In this document: positions 29,881 to 38,081 of the stretch, piece by piece
Layout of the letters: every line of letters starts with the position of its first letter
Numbering within the stretch: the first letter of the stretch is position 1
Origin: Azonexus sp.
GTDB lineage: Bacteria; Pseudomonadota; Gammaproteobacteria; Burkholderiales; Rhodocyclaceae
NCBI GenBank assembly: GCA_030691385.1
Contig: JAUYEI010000051.1
Coordinates: forward strand, 1-64,000
Length of the DNA: 64,000 nucleotides
Reading direction: 5' to 3'
The notes under the pieces: generated by a model
The model's database searches: none
Told to the model about the DNA's origin: nothing
What the model saw: the letters and a program-made list of their open reading frames with translations, nothing else
Position numbers and translations under genes: made by a program

Positions 29881-30141
29881 TCAGCGCAGGCCGCCGTAGT
29901 CGTCGGCCAACTGGCTGCGCGCCGCCACCCGGATTTCGATGATGCGGTCGATATCGCGCAGGACTTCCGGCGTCGCCGGCTTGCCCTTGAGTTTGAGCTT
30001 GAGGAACGTAAAAATCGGCCAAATTTGAAATCCGTCTTCGCTGCCTTGCCGAGTGCGCCATGCAGCGTCCCTCGCGCGCAGCCCGTATAATTCGCGCTCC
30101 CGGGCCCTGCCCTGCTTCCGATCGCCAGCATGTTCCAGCAT
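29881..30141 (-). CDS. Possible small protein of unknown function
   Basis: An 86-codon frame antisense to the start of the cytochrome gene. Only its last ~45 residues (FTFLKLKLKGKPATPEVLRD then IDRIIEIRVAARSQLADDYG) look protein-like, with acidic/basic alternation and a predicted helix. The first half overlaps cytochrome coding sequence and has unlikely composition. A degenerate 39-bp repeat sits in the middle (30001-30033). It may be a gene tail left after rearrangement. I do not recognise a family. Confidence 0.25.
   Translation of the reverse strand: MLEHAGDRKQGRARERELYGLRARDAAWRTRQGSEDGFQIWPIFTFLKLKLKGKPATPEVLRDIDRIIEIRVAARSQLADDYGGLR
30001..30033 (+). repeat. Degenerate 39-bp repeat half
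   Basis: GGAACGTAAAAATCGGCCAA followed by ATTTGAAATC resembles the right half of the repeat (GGAAA-N-TGGCC-AAAA-TGAAAT). The ACGGTCAACC half is missing. Confidence 0.35.
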
Positions 30142-30585
30142 TTGAAATTTCCCCTTTTTTTCCTGTTGACCGTAGCAATGCTCGCCGGCTGTGGCGAAGT
30201 CGAAGATACGCGGCCGGGACAACCAGTGAAGCACCGGCAGGTCGCCTTCAAGGAAATCGTCAAGACTTTCGAGCCGATGGGTGTGATGCTGCGCAAGGGC
30301 ACCTACGATGCCGACAAGTTCCTGCCGCTGGCCGAAGCCCTGCTCGCCAAACGGGATGGTCCGTGGGCGTATTTTGGCGCGGATACCAATTACCCGCCGA
30401 CCAAATCAACGCCTGATGTCTGGAAGCAGCCGGACGAATTCGAGAAGAACAAGAAAGCCTTCATCGCTGCCACCGACGCCCTGCTCGCTGCCGCGCAGAG
30501 CAAGGACAAGGCGCAGGTCGACAAGACCTATGACGCCGTGCATGAGGCCTGCAAGACCTGCCACAAGCAGTTCAAGGAACGCTGA
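30130..30585 (+). CDS. Class II (c'-type) cytochrome c lipoprotein
   Basis: A 151-residue precursor. The signal peptide ends in the lipobox LAGC (Cys 22), so it should be a lipoprotein. The mature part is mainly helical and carries the haem site CKTCH near the C-terminus (residues 141-145), the position typical of class II cytochromes c' and c556. Residues 4-16 of the signal peptide (KFPLFFLLTVA) are encoded by a copy of the dispersed repeat. The FAD dehydrogenase gene follows after 18 bp and may be co-transcribed. Confidence 0.88.
   Translation: MFQHLKFPLFFLLTVAMLAGCGEVEDTRPGQPVKHRQVAFKEIVKTFEPMGVMLRKGTYDADKFLPLAEALLAKRDGPWAYFGADTNYPPTKSTPDVWKQPDEFEKNKKAFIAATDALLAAAQSKDKAQVDKTYDAVHEACKTCHKQFKER
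30139..30178 (-). repeat. 39-bp dispersed repeat forming the signal peptide of the cytochrome lipoprotein
   Basis: The reverse complement reads TTGCTACGGTCAACAGGAAA then AAAAGGGGAAATTTCAAATG, with one change in the core. It covers codons 4-16 of the cytochrome gene. Confidence 0.8.
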
Positions 30586-30603
30586 GATTTCCGGAACACC
30601 CGC

Positions 30604-32220
30604 ATGTTGAGACTGACCGAACTGAAACTGCCGCTCGACCACGCCAGGGAGGCGCTGCGGCCGGCCCTGTGCCAGCGACTGGGCATTGCCGATGGCGAGC
30701 TGATCGATTTCACGATTTTTCGCCGCAGCTACGATGCGCGGAAAAAATCGGCCATCACGCTGATCTACACGCTGGACTTCAATGTCCGCGACGAGCCGGC
30801 GCTGCTCAGGAAACTGGCTGATGACCGCAACGTCGGGCCGCGACCGGATACGAATTACAAGTTCGTCGCCCAGGCCCCCGCCGACCTAAAAACCCGCCCG
30901 GTCGTCATCGGCACCGGCCCTTGCGGCCTGCTCGCCGGGCTGATCCTCGCCCAGATGGGCTTCAAGCCGATCATCCTCGAACGCGGCAAGGCCGTGCGCG
31001 AGCGGACCAAGGACACCTGGGGCCTGTGGCGCAACAACAAGCTCAACCCGGAATCGAACGTCCAGTTCGGCGAAGGCGGCGCCGGCACCTTCTCCGACGG
31101 CAAGCTCTACAGCCAGATCAAGGACCCGCAGCACCACGGCCGCAAGGTGCTCGAAGAGTTCGTCAAAGCCGGCGCGCCGGACGAGATCATGTTCGTCAGC
31201 AAGCCGCACATCGGCACCTTCCGGCTGGTCAAGATGGTCGAGAACATCCGCGCCACGATCACCGATCTGGGCGGTGAAGTGCGCTTCGGCAGCAAGGTTG
31301 AGCGCCTCGTCATCGACGACCATCAAGTGCGCGGTGTGGTCATGGCTGACGGCGAAACCATCGCCACCGACCACGTCGTCCTCGCCGTCGGCCACAGCGC
31401 CCGCGACACCTTCCAGACGCTATACGAACAAGGCGTTTACATCGAGGCCAAGCCCTTCTCCATCGGCTTCCGCATCGAACACCCGCAGGCCATGATCGAC
31501 CACGCCCGTTTCGGCCCCAATGCCGGCAACGAAATTCTCGGCGCCGCCGACTACAAGCTGGTCCATCACTGCGGCAACGGCCGCGCCGCCTACAGTTTCT
31601 GCATGTGCCCGGGCGGCCAGGTCGTCGCCGCCACCTCGGAAGAAGGCCGCGTCGTGACCAACGGCATGAGCCAGTATTCGCGCGCCGAACGCAACGCCAA
31701 CGCGGCGCTCGTCGTCGAAGTCAAACCCGAGGATTTCCCCGGCGACTACCGAACCAACCCGCTGGCCGGCATCGACTTCCAGCGCCAGTGGGAATCGGCC
31801 GCCTTCGTCGCCGGTGGCAGCAACTACGCCGCGCCGGCCCAGCGCGTCGGTGATTTCCTCGCCGGCCGGCCATCAACCGCCCTCGGCGAAGTCGATCCGT
31901 CCTACCAGCCCGGCGTGCACATGACCGACCTCGCCAGTTGCGCTCCGACCTACGTCATCGACGCGCTGCGCGAAGCGATCCCGGCCTTCGACAAGCAGAT
32001 TCGCGGTTTCGCCATGGCCGACGCGGTGCTGACCGGCGTCGAGACGCGCACCTCGTCACCGATCCGCATCAAGCGTGGCGCCGACTACCAGAGCATCAAC
32101 ACGCGCGGCCTCTATCCGGCCGGCGAAGGCGCCGGTTACGCCGGCGGCATCCTGTCGGCCGGGGTCGATGGCATCAAGGTCGCCGAGGCGGTCGCGCTGG
32201 CGATGAGAGCGCGCGCCTGA
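30604..32220 (+). CDS. FAD-dependent dehydrogenase of the COG2509 type
   Basis: A 538-residue flavoprotein. About 95 N-terminal residues form a small alpha/beta domain (LTELKLPLDHAREALRPAL). A Rossmann FAD motif (VVIGTGPCGLLAGLILAQMG, ~residue 100) and the family signature NVQFGEGGAGTFSDGKLYSQ follow. The end (RGLYPAGEGAGYAGGILSAGV) is the second FAD-contact region. The family is widespread but biochemically undefined. It lies 18 bp after the cytochrome lipoprotein, so an electron-transfer relation is possible but unproven. Confidence 0.88.
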   Translation: MLRLTELKLPLDHAREALRPALCQRLGIADGELIDFTIFRRSYDARKKSAITLIYTLDFNVRDEPALLRKLADDRNVGPRPDTNYKFVAQAPADLKTRPVVIGTGPCGLLAGLILAQMGFKPIILERGKAVRERTKDTWGLWRNNKLNPESNVQFGEGGAGTFSDGKLYSQIKDPQHHGRKVLEEFVKAGAPDEIMFVSKPHIGTFRLVKMVENIRATITDLGGEVRFGSKVERLVIDDHQVRGVVMADGETIATDHVVLAVGHSARDTFQTLYEQGVYIEAKPFSIGFRIEHPQAMIDHARFGPNAGNEILGAADYKLVHHCGNGRAAYSFCMCPGGQVVAATSEEGRVVTNGMSQYSRAERNANAALVVEVKPEDFPGDYRTNPLAGIDFQRQWESAAFVAGGSNYAAPAQRVGDFLAGRPSTALGEVDPSYQPGVHMTDLASCAPTYVIDALREAIPAFDKQIRGFAMADAVLTGVETRTSSPIRIKRGADYQSINTRGLYPAGEGAGYAGGILSAGVDGIKVAEAVALAMRARA

Positions 32221-32305
32221 CCGGCTGCGTTTCGGCCTTATGGATCGCTCCACACGGGGCGACTAGAGGCCCCGGAACGTTCTCGATCAATTCAGGCCGG
32301 TTAAG

Positions 32306-32341
32306 CTTGAAACCTCAGCCGCGTCCACCTGAGGTTTCAAG
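32306..32341. mobile_element. MITE-A tips only (36-bp remnant)
   Basis: CTTGAAACCTCAG, a 10-base spacer and CTGAGGTTTCAAG: the two terminal repeats without any interior. It could be an internal deletion product. It lies in the 308-bp gap between the FAD dehydrogenase and the TIR gene. Nothing else was recognised in that gap. Confidence 0.7.
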
Positions 32342-32528
32342 GATTAAGCAAACGCGAATCTGGTGACGCCTTTCACCCCACTCTAATTGAACGGAATATT
32401 ATTTCCGCGGTCGACTAGCTGAGCTTGGCCGGCTTGCTGGCGTCGATTCCTTGGCTACCCGCCGACTGAGCGGCTTTGGCAAATCAACGGGTTTTCCGGT
32501 TTTTCTGGCCTCGCATCGGGGAGAAGGA

Positions 32529-33476
32529 ATGACCGATATATTCCTGAGTTATACCGAGCGGGACCGGGACACGGCGCGGCGGATTGCCGAGGTGCTTGGT
32601 TCGGCCGGCTGGAGCGTCTGGTGGGACCGGCGGATTCCGGCCGGGGAAACCTGGCGCAGCGTGCTTGAGCAGGCGCTGGAAGACATGCGCTGCATGGTCG
32701 TCTTGTGGTCGGCCAAGTCGATCGAAAGCGAGTGGGTTTACGAGGAAGCCAGCGAGGGGCGCCGGCTGGGCAAGCTGGTGCCGGTGATGATCGAAGCCGT
32801 TCGCCCGCCGGCCGGTTTCCGCGAGATTCAGGCGGCCGATCTGACGGCTTGGGATGGCTCGCCGGATTTCGATGGCCTGCGCATGCTGCTCTCGGATCTG
32901 GAGCATCTGCTGGGCAAGCCGGTGGTGAGTGCCGCTGATAGTCCATCGTCGGCCCGCCGGCGCCCGATCGAGCCTGCCGATGCTGGACATGACCCTGACC
33001 CGCCCTACGACACGGCCGATTTACCCGGCCGGGCCAAGCCGGCAACCCATGGCGCCAGAGCGCGCTGGTCACTTTGGGCGCTGGCTGGTGGCGTGCTGCT
33101 GGCGGGCGCTGTTGCCTTCATCGGCCTGTCGTCGCGCCAGCAACCCGTTCCCGCGACCCCTGCACCGGAATCTGCCAGTCGGCAACCGGAGCAAAGGGTG
33201 CCACCGATTGCCCCCGCTGCCGTTCCGGCCGCCCCTTCCCCGCCAACGGCAAGCGCCCGGCCGGAAATTTCGCGTGACTCGGGCGCTGCGCTGGAAGCTT
33301 CGACGGCGCCTCTGTCGCGCAGCAGAACCGTGCCCGAGTCTTCCACCGCCATCAAGCGGAGCGATTCGACCCGCCTGTCCAGCGCTCGTTGTGCCGATCT
33401 GCTGGCCCGCATCCAACTCGGCGAAACGCTTTCCGAAGCAAGCCAATCCAGATTCGACAAGGAGTGCCGACAATGA
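32529..33476 (+). CDS. Membrane-anchored TIR-domain protein
   Basis: A 315-residue protein. Residues 1-~125 are a bacterial TIR domain (TDIFLSYTERDRDTARRIAE, GWSVWWDRRIPAG, VVLWSAKSIESEWVYEEASEG). Glu 73 sits four residues after Trp 69, where NAD-cleaving TIR enzymes carry their catalytic Glu. A linker, one membrane helix (~180-202), a Pro/Ala-rich stretch and a C-terminal module with two Cys (RCADLLARIQLGE, KECRQ) follow. The C-terminus is probably periplasmic. The ATG at 32529 has AGAAGGA upstream; earlier frames add an unrelated leader. Its stop overlaps the start of the OmpA-like lipoprotein, so they work together. Confidence 0.88.
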   Translation: MTDIFLSYTERDRDTARRIAEVLGSAGWSVWWDRRIPAGETWRSVLEQALEDMRCMVVLWSAKSIESEWVYEEASEGRRLGKLVPVMIEAVRPPAGFREIQAADLTAWDGSPDFDGLRMLLSDLEHLLGKPVVSAADSPSSARRRPIEPADAGHDPDPPYDTADLPGRAKPATHGARARWSLWALAGGVLLAGAVAFIGLSSRQQPVPATPAPESASRQPEQRVPPIAPAAVPAAPSPPTASARPEISRDSGAALEASTAPLSRSRTVPESSTAIKRSDSTRLSSARCADLLARIQLGETLSEASQSRFDKECRQ

Positions 33477-34774
33477 ACAATCGATCTCCCCGCCTTTCGC
33501 CTTCAGCCTTGTGCACTGCGGCTTTCGCTGCCTTGCTGCTGATCGCCGGCTGCGACAGTCTCAAGGAATTCAGCGCTTCGCCGACGCCGTCTGCTACCGC
33601 CTCATCTCCCTCATCGCCGCCGGCCGCGGTCAGCCCGCCGCCACCGCCCGCCGCGCCAGCCCCGCCACCGCCGGCCCAGCCTTACGACCAGGCGGTATTG
33701 AGCGCCGCCACGGCCTTGTTCACCAATGCCAAACTGCCGCCGGCCGGCACCCCGGCCCAGCCGAAATACGCGCTGGTGATCGACCCGCTGATCGACGGCA
33801 TGACCGGCGCCCAGTCGGTAACGACGCGCTCGATGGGCCGGCGGCTGGCCGATCTGATGCATGAGCGCTACCCGCAGTTCGACGTGCAGGCCTTTTCGCC
33901 GGCCAATGTGGCGCGCAGCCCGCTGGTCCTGATCGGCACCTTCACCGGGGTCAATGCCCAGCGCAAGACGGCGGGCACCCGCGAGGCCTACCGCATCTGC
34001 TTCGCGCTGGCCGATCTGCGCAGCGGCAAACTGGTCAGCAAGGGCCTGGCCTTTGCGTTGCCGGCCGGCGTGGACCCGACACCGCTAGCCTTTTTCCGCG
34101 ACGCCCCGGCCTGGTCGGAAGACCCGGCGACCGAGGGCTACATCAAGACCTGCCAGGGTACCAAGGCCGGCGACCCGATCAACCCGCTCTACCTCGACCG
34201 CATTCTGGCCGCCTCGGTGGTGGCCGAAGGCATCGAAGCCTACGAGGCCGGCCGCTATCGCGAAGCCCTCGACTTTTACAGCAGCGCCCTGGCCATGCCG
34301 ACCGGCGACCAGTTTCGCGTGCATAACGGCATCTATCTCGCCAACTGGAAACTCGGCCGCCGGCAGCCAGCTGAAGCGGCCTTTGCCAAGGTCGTCGACT
34401 ATGGCCTCGAACACCAGCGGCTGGCCGTCAAGTTCCTGTTCCGCCCCGGTTCGACGGCTTTCATGGCCAACCCGGCGCTCAGCGGCCCCTATCCTGGCTG
34501 GCTGAAAACCATCGCCAGGCGCACCGGCGAGAGCGGCAAATGCCTCGAAATCACCGGCCACACCAGCCCGACCGGGCCGGAGCCCCTGAACGAACGACTG
34601 TCGCTGCTCCGGGCCGAATTTATCAAATCGCGCTTGGCCCAGACCTCGCCCGGGCTCGACAAGCGGATGATCGCCAACGGCGTCGGCTCGCGGCAAACGA
34701 TGGTCGGCAACGGCCGCGACGATGCGAGCGACGCGCTGGATCGGCGGGTGGAGTTCAGGGTGATCGGGTGTTGA
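33473..34774 (+). CDS. OmpA-family lipoprotein with proline-rich linker
   Basis: A 433-residue protein with lipoprotein signal (LLLIAGC, Cys 27) and a Pro/Ser/Ala-rich flexible segment to ~70. The middle domain is FlgO-like (YALVIDPLIDGMTGAQSVTT, SPLVLIGTFTGVN), then a TPR-like helical pair (ALDFYSSALAMPTGDQ). The C-terminal OmpA peptidoglycan-binding domain has CLEITGHTSPTG, NERLSLLRAEFI and DRRVEFRVIG. Expected location: outer membrane, bound to peptidoglycan. The ATGA overlap with the TIR gene suggests one complex spanning the envelope. No enzyme motif was recognised. Confidence 0.85.
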   Translation: MNNRSPRLSPSALCTAAFAALLLIAGCDSLKEFSASPTPSATASSPSSPPAAVSPPPPPAAPAPPPPAQPYDQAVLSAATALFTNAKLPPAGTPAQPKYALVIDPLIDGMTGAQSVTTRSMGRRLADLMHERYPQFDVQAFSPANVARSPLVLIGTFTGVNAQRKTAGTREAYRICFALADLRSGKLVSKGLAFALPAGVDPTPLAFFRDAPAWSEDPATEGYIKTCQGTKAGDPINPLYLDRILAASVVAEGIEAYEAGRYREALDFYSSALAMPTGDQFRVHNGIYLANWKLGRRQPAEAAFAKVVDYGLEHQRLAVKFLFRPGSTAFMANPALSGPYPGWLKTIARRTGESGKCLEITGHTSPTGPEPLNERLSLLRAEFIKSRLAQTSPGLDKRMIANGVGSRQTMVGNGRDDASDALDRRVEFRVIGC

Positions 34775-34791
34775 TGATCTGATTGCGGCGG

Positions 34792-34831
34792 TTGCTACGG
34801 TCAACCGGAAAAAACAGCTAAAAATGAAATG
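34792..34831 (+). repeat. 39-bp dispersed repeat upstream of cysD
   Basis: TTGCTACGGTCAACCGGAAA then AAACAGCTAAAAATGAAATG, with the exact 15-base core. It lies 18 bp after the OmpA-like gene and 137 bp before cysD. The rest of the gap is AT-rich and probably holds the cysD promoter, but no confident -35/-10 pair was assigned. Confidence 0.9.
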
Positions 34832-34967
34832 GCCGGCTGCGTTGGAACTCAGCGGCCCGCTATCTTTATAACAATTTGAAATAACAAGATGCGCACTTGT
34901 TCTTAAAACAATATTAAGCCCTTGCTACAATGGCGCTCATTCGACAATCCACGCGGATTACCCAGCA

Positions 34968-35897
34968 ATGACCCAAGGTTCCACCCTCTCTCACCTCGAC
35001 TGGCTCGAAGCCGAAGCCATCCACATCATGCGCGAAGTGGCCGGCCAGTGTTCCAATCCGGTGCTGCTCTTCTCCGGCGGCAAGGACTCGATCTGCATGC
35101 TGCGCCTGGCCGAAAAGGCCTTCCGCCCGGGCAAGTTCCCCTTCCCGCTCATGCACATCGACACCGGCCACAACTACAAGGAAGTCGTCGCCTTCCGCGA
35201 CAAGCGCGCGGCCGAACTGGGCGAGCGCCTGATCGTCCGCTCGGTGGAAGACTCCATGGCCCGCGGCACCGTGGTGCTGAAGCATGAAGGCGAATCGCGC
35301 AACAAGCACCAGTCGGTGACGCTGCTCGAAGCCATCGAGGAATTCGGCTTCGACGCCTGCATCGGCGGCGCCCGTCGCGACGAGGAAAAGGCCCGCGCCA
35401 AGGAACGCATCTTCAGCTTCCGCGACGAATTCGGCCAGTGGGACCCGAAGAACCAGCGCCCGGAACTGTGGAGCCTGTACAACGCGCGCAGCCACAAGGG
35501 CGAAAACATCCGCGCCTTCCCGATCTCGAACTGGACGGAAATGGACGTCTGGCAATACATCGAGCGCGAAGGCCTGGAACTGCCGTCGATCTACTTCGCG
35601 CACAAGCGTCCGGTCGTCATGCGCCAAGGCTCCATCGTGCCAGTCAACGTGCCGCTGGTCGGCGGCGGCATTGCCAACCCGTCCAAGGACGGTGAAGAAA
35701 TCATCGACCTGCAGGTGCGTTTCCGCACCGTCGGCGACATCTCCTGCACGGCGCCGGTTGAATCAGACGCCGACAACGTCAGCAAGATCGTTTTCGAAAC
35801 CGCCACCACCACCATCACCGAGCGCGGCGCTACCCGTCTGGACGACCAGACCAGCGACGCCTCCATGGAACAACGGAAAAAGGAAGGCTATTTTTAA
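34968..35897 (+). CDS. cysD: Sulfate adenylyltransferase subunit 2
   Basis: Catalytic subunit of ATP sulfurylase, making APS from sulfate and ATP; 309 residues, the usual length. The PP-loop LLFSGGKDSICMLRL lies near residue 37. The MHIDTGHNYKEV, IGGARRDEEKARAKERIFSF and NWTEMDVWQYIE motifs are present. It works with the GTPase subunit CysN (36634), but the two genes are separated here by a toxin-antitoxin pair. The stop TAA overlaps a downstream ATG at 35897 by one base, which begins an in-frame leader ahead of the antitoxin. Confidence 0.97.
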   Translation: MTQGSTLSHLDWLEAEAIHIMREVAGQCSNPVLLFSGGKDSICMLRLAEKAFRPGKFPFPLMHIDTGHNYKEVVAFRDKRAAELGERLIVRSVEDSMARGTVVLKHEGESRNKHQSVTLLEAIEEFGFDACIGGARRDEEKARAKERIFSFRDEFGQWDPKNQRPELWSLYNARSHKGENIRAFPISNWTEMDVWQYIEREGLELPSIYFAHKRPVVMRQGSIVPVNVPLVGGGIANPSKDGEEIIDLQVRFRTVGDISCTAPVESDADNVSKIVFETATTTITERGATRLDDQTSDASMEQRKKEGYF

Positions 35898-35954
35898 TGG
35901 CCTACAAAAAGGCGCCTGTCACTAAACCACTTCTTGCGGAAGAAGCGAAAGCGA

Positions 35955-35982
35955 TGTACATTGAAAAAACAAACAATGTACA
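35955..35982. promoter_or_regulatory. Palindromic operator of the toxin-antitoxin pair
   Basis: TGTACATTG (35955-35963) and CAATGTACA (35974-35982) are perfect inverted repeats around a 10-base A-rich spacer. The second arm ends 13 bp before the antitoxin ATG. The position and symmetry fit autoregulation by the antitoxin. Confidence 0.7.
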
Positions 35983-35995
35983 ACAGGAGCCAGCC

Positions 35996-36244
35996 ATGCT
36001 TTCCGCAACCACCAGTTACGGCCTTTCCGCCCTCCGTGCCAATCTTTTTCAGATCGCTGATGCCGCCCTTGAAAGCGGGGAACCAGTGCCGCTTGAGCGC
36101 AACGGCCAGCGTCTATGGCTGGTGCCTGAGCGCCGCGAAAGCCGCATCGATCGCCTGCCGGTGCTCGACATCATCGTTGGCAACCCTGACGATCTGGCCA
36201 CTTTGAATGTCAGCGAATGGAACGAAACCAAGAACCTCGACTGA
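35996..36244 (+). CDS. Phd/YefM-like antitoxin
   Basis: An 82-residue protein (SYGLSALRANLFQIADAALE then SGEPVPLERNGQRLWLVPER) with the N-terminal layout of Phd/YefM/VapB antitoxins: a DNA-binding fold followed by a toxin-neutralising acidic tail. AGGAG 8 bp upstream supports the ATG at 35996; an earlier in-frame ATG at 35897 would add 33 residues across the operator. It overlaps the toxin gene by 28 bp. Its placement inside the cysDN unit is unusual. Confidence 0.8.
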   Translation: MLSATTSYGLSALRANLFQIADAALESGEPVPLERNGQRLWLVPERRESRIDRLPVLDIIVGNPDDLATLNVSEWNETKNLD

Positions 36245-36615
36245 CCTTCATCGACACTCACATCGCCATCTGGCTGTGCAGCGAAAAGCGGCGTAGCTTC
36301 CCGACAAAAGCGAGGGCGGCGATTGAGGATGGCTGGCTGGCCATTTCGCCGATGGTTGAACTCGAATTGCAGTTTTTGCAGGAAATTGGCCGCATCAAGC
36401 TGGGTAGCGACGGGATTTTGAATACCTTGAGCGGACTGCCTTTGCATATCGATCAGACCCCGTTTCATGCAGTGAGCAAGGCAGCCGGCACGCAAACCTG
36501 GACACGCGATCCGTTCGACCGCGTGATCGTCGGCCAGGCGCTCGCTGCGGGTGGCTGGCTAGTGACCGCCGATGAAAAAATTCGTGAACATTTCCCCAGA
36601 GCAATCTGGGACTGA
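36217..36615 (+). CDS. PIN-domain toxin (VapC-like)
   Basis: A 132-residue PIN nuclease. Asp 13 in TFIDTHIAIWL, the Glu pair in SPMVELELQFL, and Asp residues in TRDPFDRVIVGQA and TADEKI form the acidic metal site expected of VapC-type RNases. Many VapC toxins cut tRNA or rRNA; the target here is unknown. It starts inside the antitoxin gene (28-bp overlap), the arrangement typical of such pairs, and ends 18 bp before cysN. Losing it would free cysD to be directly joined to cysN. Confidence 0.85.
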   Translation: MERNQEPRLTFIDTHIAIWLCSEKRRSFPTKARAAIEDGWLAISPMVELELQFLQEIGRIKLGSDGILNTLSGLPLHIDQTPFHAVSKAAGTQTWTRDPFDRVIVGQALAAGGWLVTADEKIREHFPRAIWD

Positions 36616-36633
36616 CCTTGAAGAGACTGACCT

Positions 36634-37908
36634 ATGTCCGCACCCGAAAAATTCGAAGACCACGGCCTGCTGCGCTTTTTGACCTGCGGCAGCGTCGATG
36701 ACGGCAAGAGCACCCTGATCGGCCGCCTGCTGTTCGACACCAAGACCATTCTCGCCGACACGCTGAGCGCCATCGCCAAGACCTCCGAAAAGCGCGGCAT
36801 GGGCGCGGTCGACCTGTCCCTGCTCACCGACGGCCTGCAAGCCGAGCGCGAACAAGGCATCACCATCGACGTCGCCTACCGCTATTTCTCGACCGGCACG
36901 CGCAAGTACATCATCGCCGACGCGCCGGGCCACGAGCAGTACACGCGCAACATGGTCACCGCCGCGTCGACCGCCAACCTCGCCATCATCCTCATCGATG
37001 CGCGCAAGGGCGTCCTGACCCAGACCCGCCGCCATTCCAAACTGGCCTCGCTGGTCGGCATCCCGCACCTGATCGTCGCCATCAACAAGATGGACCTCGC
37101 CGATTACTCGCAGGAAACCTACGAGCGCATCAAGGGCGAATACCTTGAATTTGCTGCCAAGGTCGGCATCGAAGACATCCGTTTCATTCCGCTCTCGGCA
37201 CTCAACGGCGACATGATCGTGGACCGTGGCGACAAGCTGAACTGGTACGACGGCCCGACCCTGCTCGACATGCTCGAAGTCGCGCCGGCCGCTCACACCG
37301 AGCACACCGAGAAATTCCGGTTTCCGGTCCAGTACGTCTGCCGCCCGCAGGATTCGGCCAATCCGGAGCTGCACGACTACCGCGGCTTCATGGGCCGCGT
37401 CGAAGCCGGCTCGATCAAGGTCGGCGATGCCGTTACCGTGTTGCCCTCCGGCCGCGAGTCGACCGTCAAAGCCGTACAAATCGGCGGCGTCGATATCGGC
37501 GAAGCCTTCTGCGAACAATCCATCACCCTGCTGCTGGCCGATGAAATCGACACCTCGCGCGGCGACATGATCGTCAAATCGAGCGAAGTGCCGGCGGCAG
37601 TCAAGCAGATCGAAGCCACCGTCTGCTGGATGGCCGAAGCGCCGATGGACCGCGCCCGCACCTACCTGATCCGCCATACGACGCGCGATTCGAAAGCCAA
37701 GCTGGCCGCCATCGATCATCGTCTGGATGTGAACACGCTGGAAAAAGTCCCGGCTGAAAAGCTGGCGATGAACGACATCGCGCAGGTCACCTTCAAGCTG
37801 GCCCAGCCGCTATTCGCCGATCCCTACCTGGAAAACCGCGGCACCGGGGCTTTCATCATCATCGACGAAAGCAATAACAACACGGTCGGCGCCGGGATGA
37901 TTCTGTAG
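36634..37908 (+). CDS. cysN: Sulfate adenylyltransferase subunit 1 (GTPase)
   Basis: Regulatory GTPase of ATP sulfurylase, 424 residues. It has an EF-Tu-like G domain: G1 GSVDDGKSTLIGRL (~20), G3 DAPGHEQY (~100), G4 NKMD (~150) and beta-barrel domains with CRPQDSANPELHDYRGFMGR. No C-terminal APS kinase (CysC) is fused, so PAPS formation must be encoded elsewhere or APS is reduced directly. It is followed by a repeat copy and an intrinsic terminator. Confidence 0.97.
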   Translation: MSAPEKFEDHGLLRFLTCGSVDDGKSTLIGRLLFDTKTILADTLSAIAKTSEKRGMGAVDLSLLTDGLQAEREQGITIDVAYRYFSTGTRKYIIADAPGHEQYTRNMVTAASTANLAIILIDARKGVLTQTRRHSKLASLVGIPHLIVAINKMDLADYSQETYERIKGEYLEFAAKVGIEDIRFIPLSALNGDMIVDRGDKLNWYDGPTLLDMLEVAPAAHTEHTEKFRFPVQYVCRPQDSANPELHDYRGFMGRVEAGSIKVGDAVTVLPSGRESTVKAVQIGGVDIGEAFCEQSITLLLADEIDTSRGDMIVKSSEVPAAVKQIEATVCWMAEAPMDRARTYLIRHTTRDSKAKLAAIDHRLDVNTLEKVPAEKLAMNDIAQVTFKLAQPLFADPYLENRGTGAFIIIDESNNNTVGAGMIL

Positions 37909-37911
37909 GGA

Positions 37912-37949
37912 TTCCCACGGTCAACCGGAAATATCGGCTGAAATTGAAA
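37912..37949 (+). repeat. 39-bp dispersed repeat between cysN and its terminator
   Basis: TTCCCACGGTCAACCGGAAA then TATCGGCTGAAATTGAAA, with the exact 15-base core. It starts 4 bp after the cysN stop, so it lies in the transcribed 3' region. Confidence 0.9.
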
Positions 37950-37975
37950 ACGCCTCCGCTCTGGAGGCGTTTTGA
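37947..37975 (+). terminator. Intrinsic terminator of cysN
   Basis: AAAACGCCTCC, loop GCTCT-like, and GGAGGCGTTTT form a strong GC stem flanked by A and T runs, 38 bp after the cysN stop. Confidence 0.88.
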
Positions 37976-38081
37976 TTTGTCTCTGTCCATTTTTTCCATT
38001 TCACGGCTAACATAAGCGTCGCAAGCGATTTGACCGAATCGCACGAAATCCGGACATAACGAAACTGCTGGGAAGTTCTGA

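Noticed and set aside
32529-34774. Assignment of the TIR protein to the Thoeris defence system
   Set aside because: No ThsA-like SIR2/SLOG gene is adjacent. The partner is an OmpA-like lipoprotein and the TIR protein has a membrane helix.
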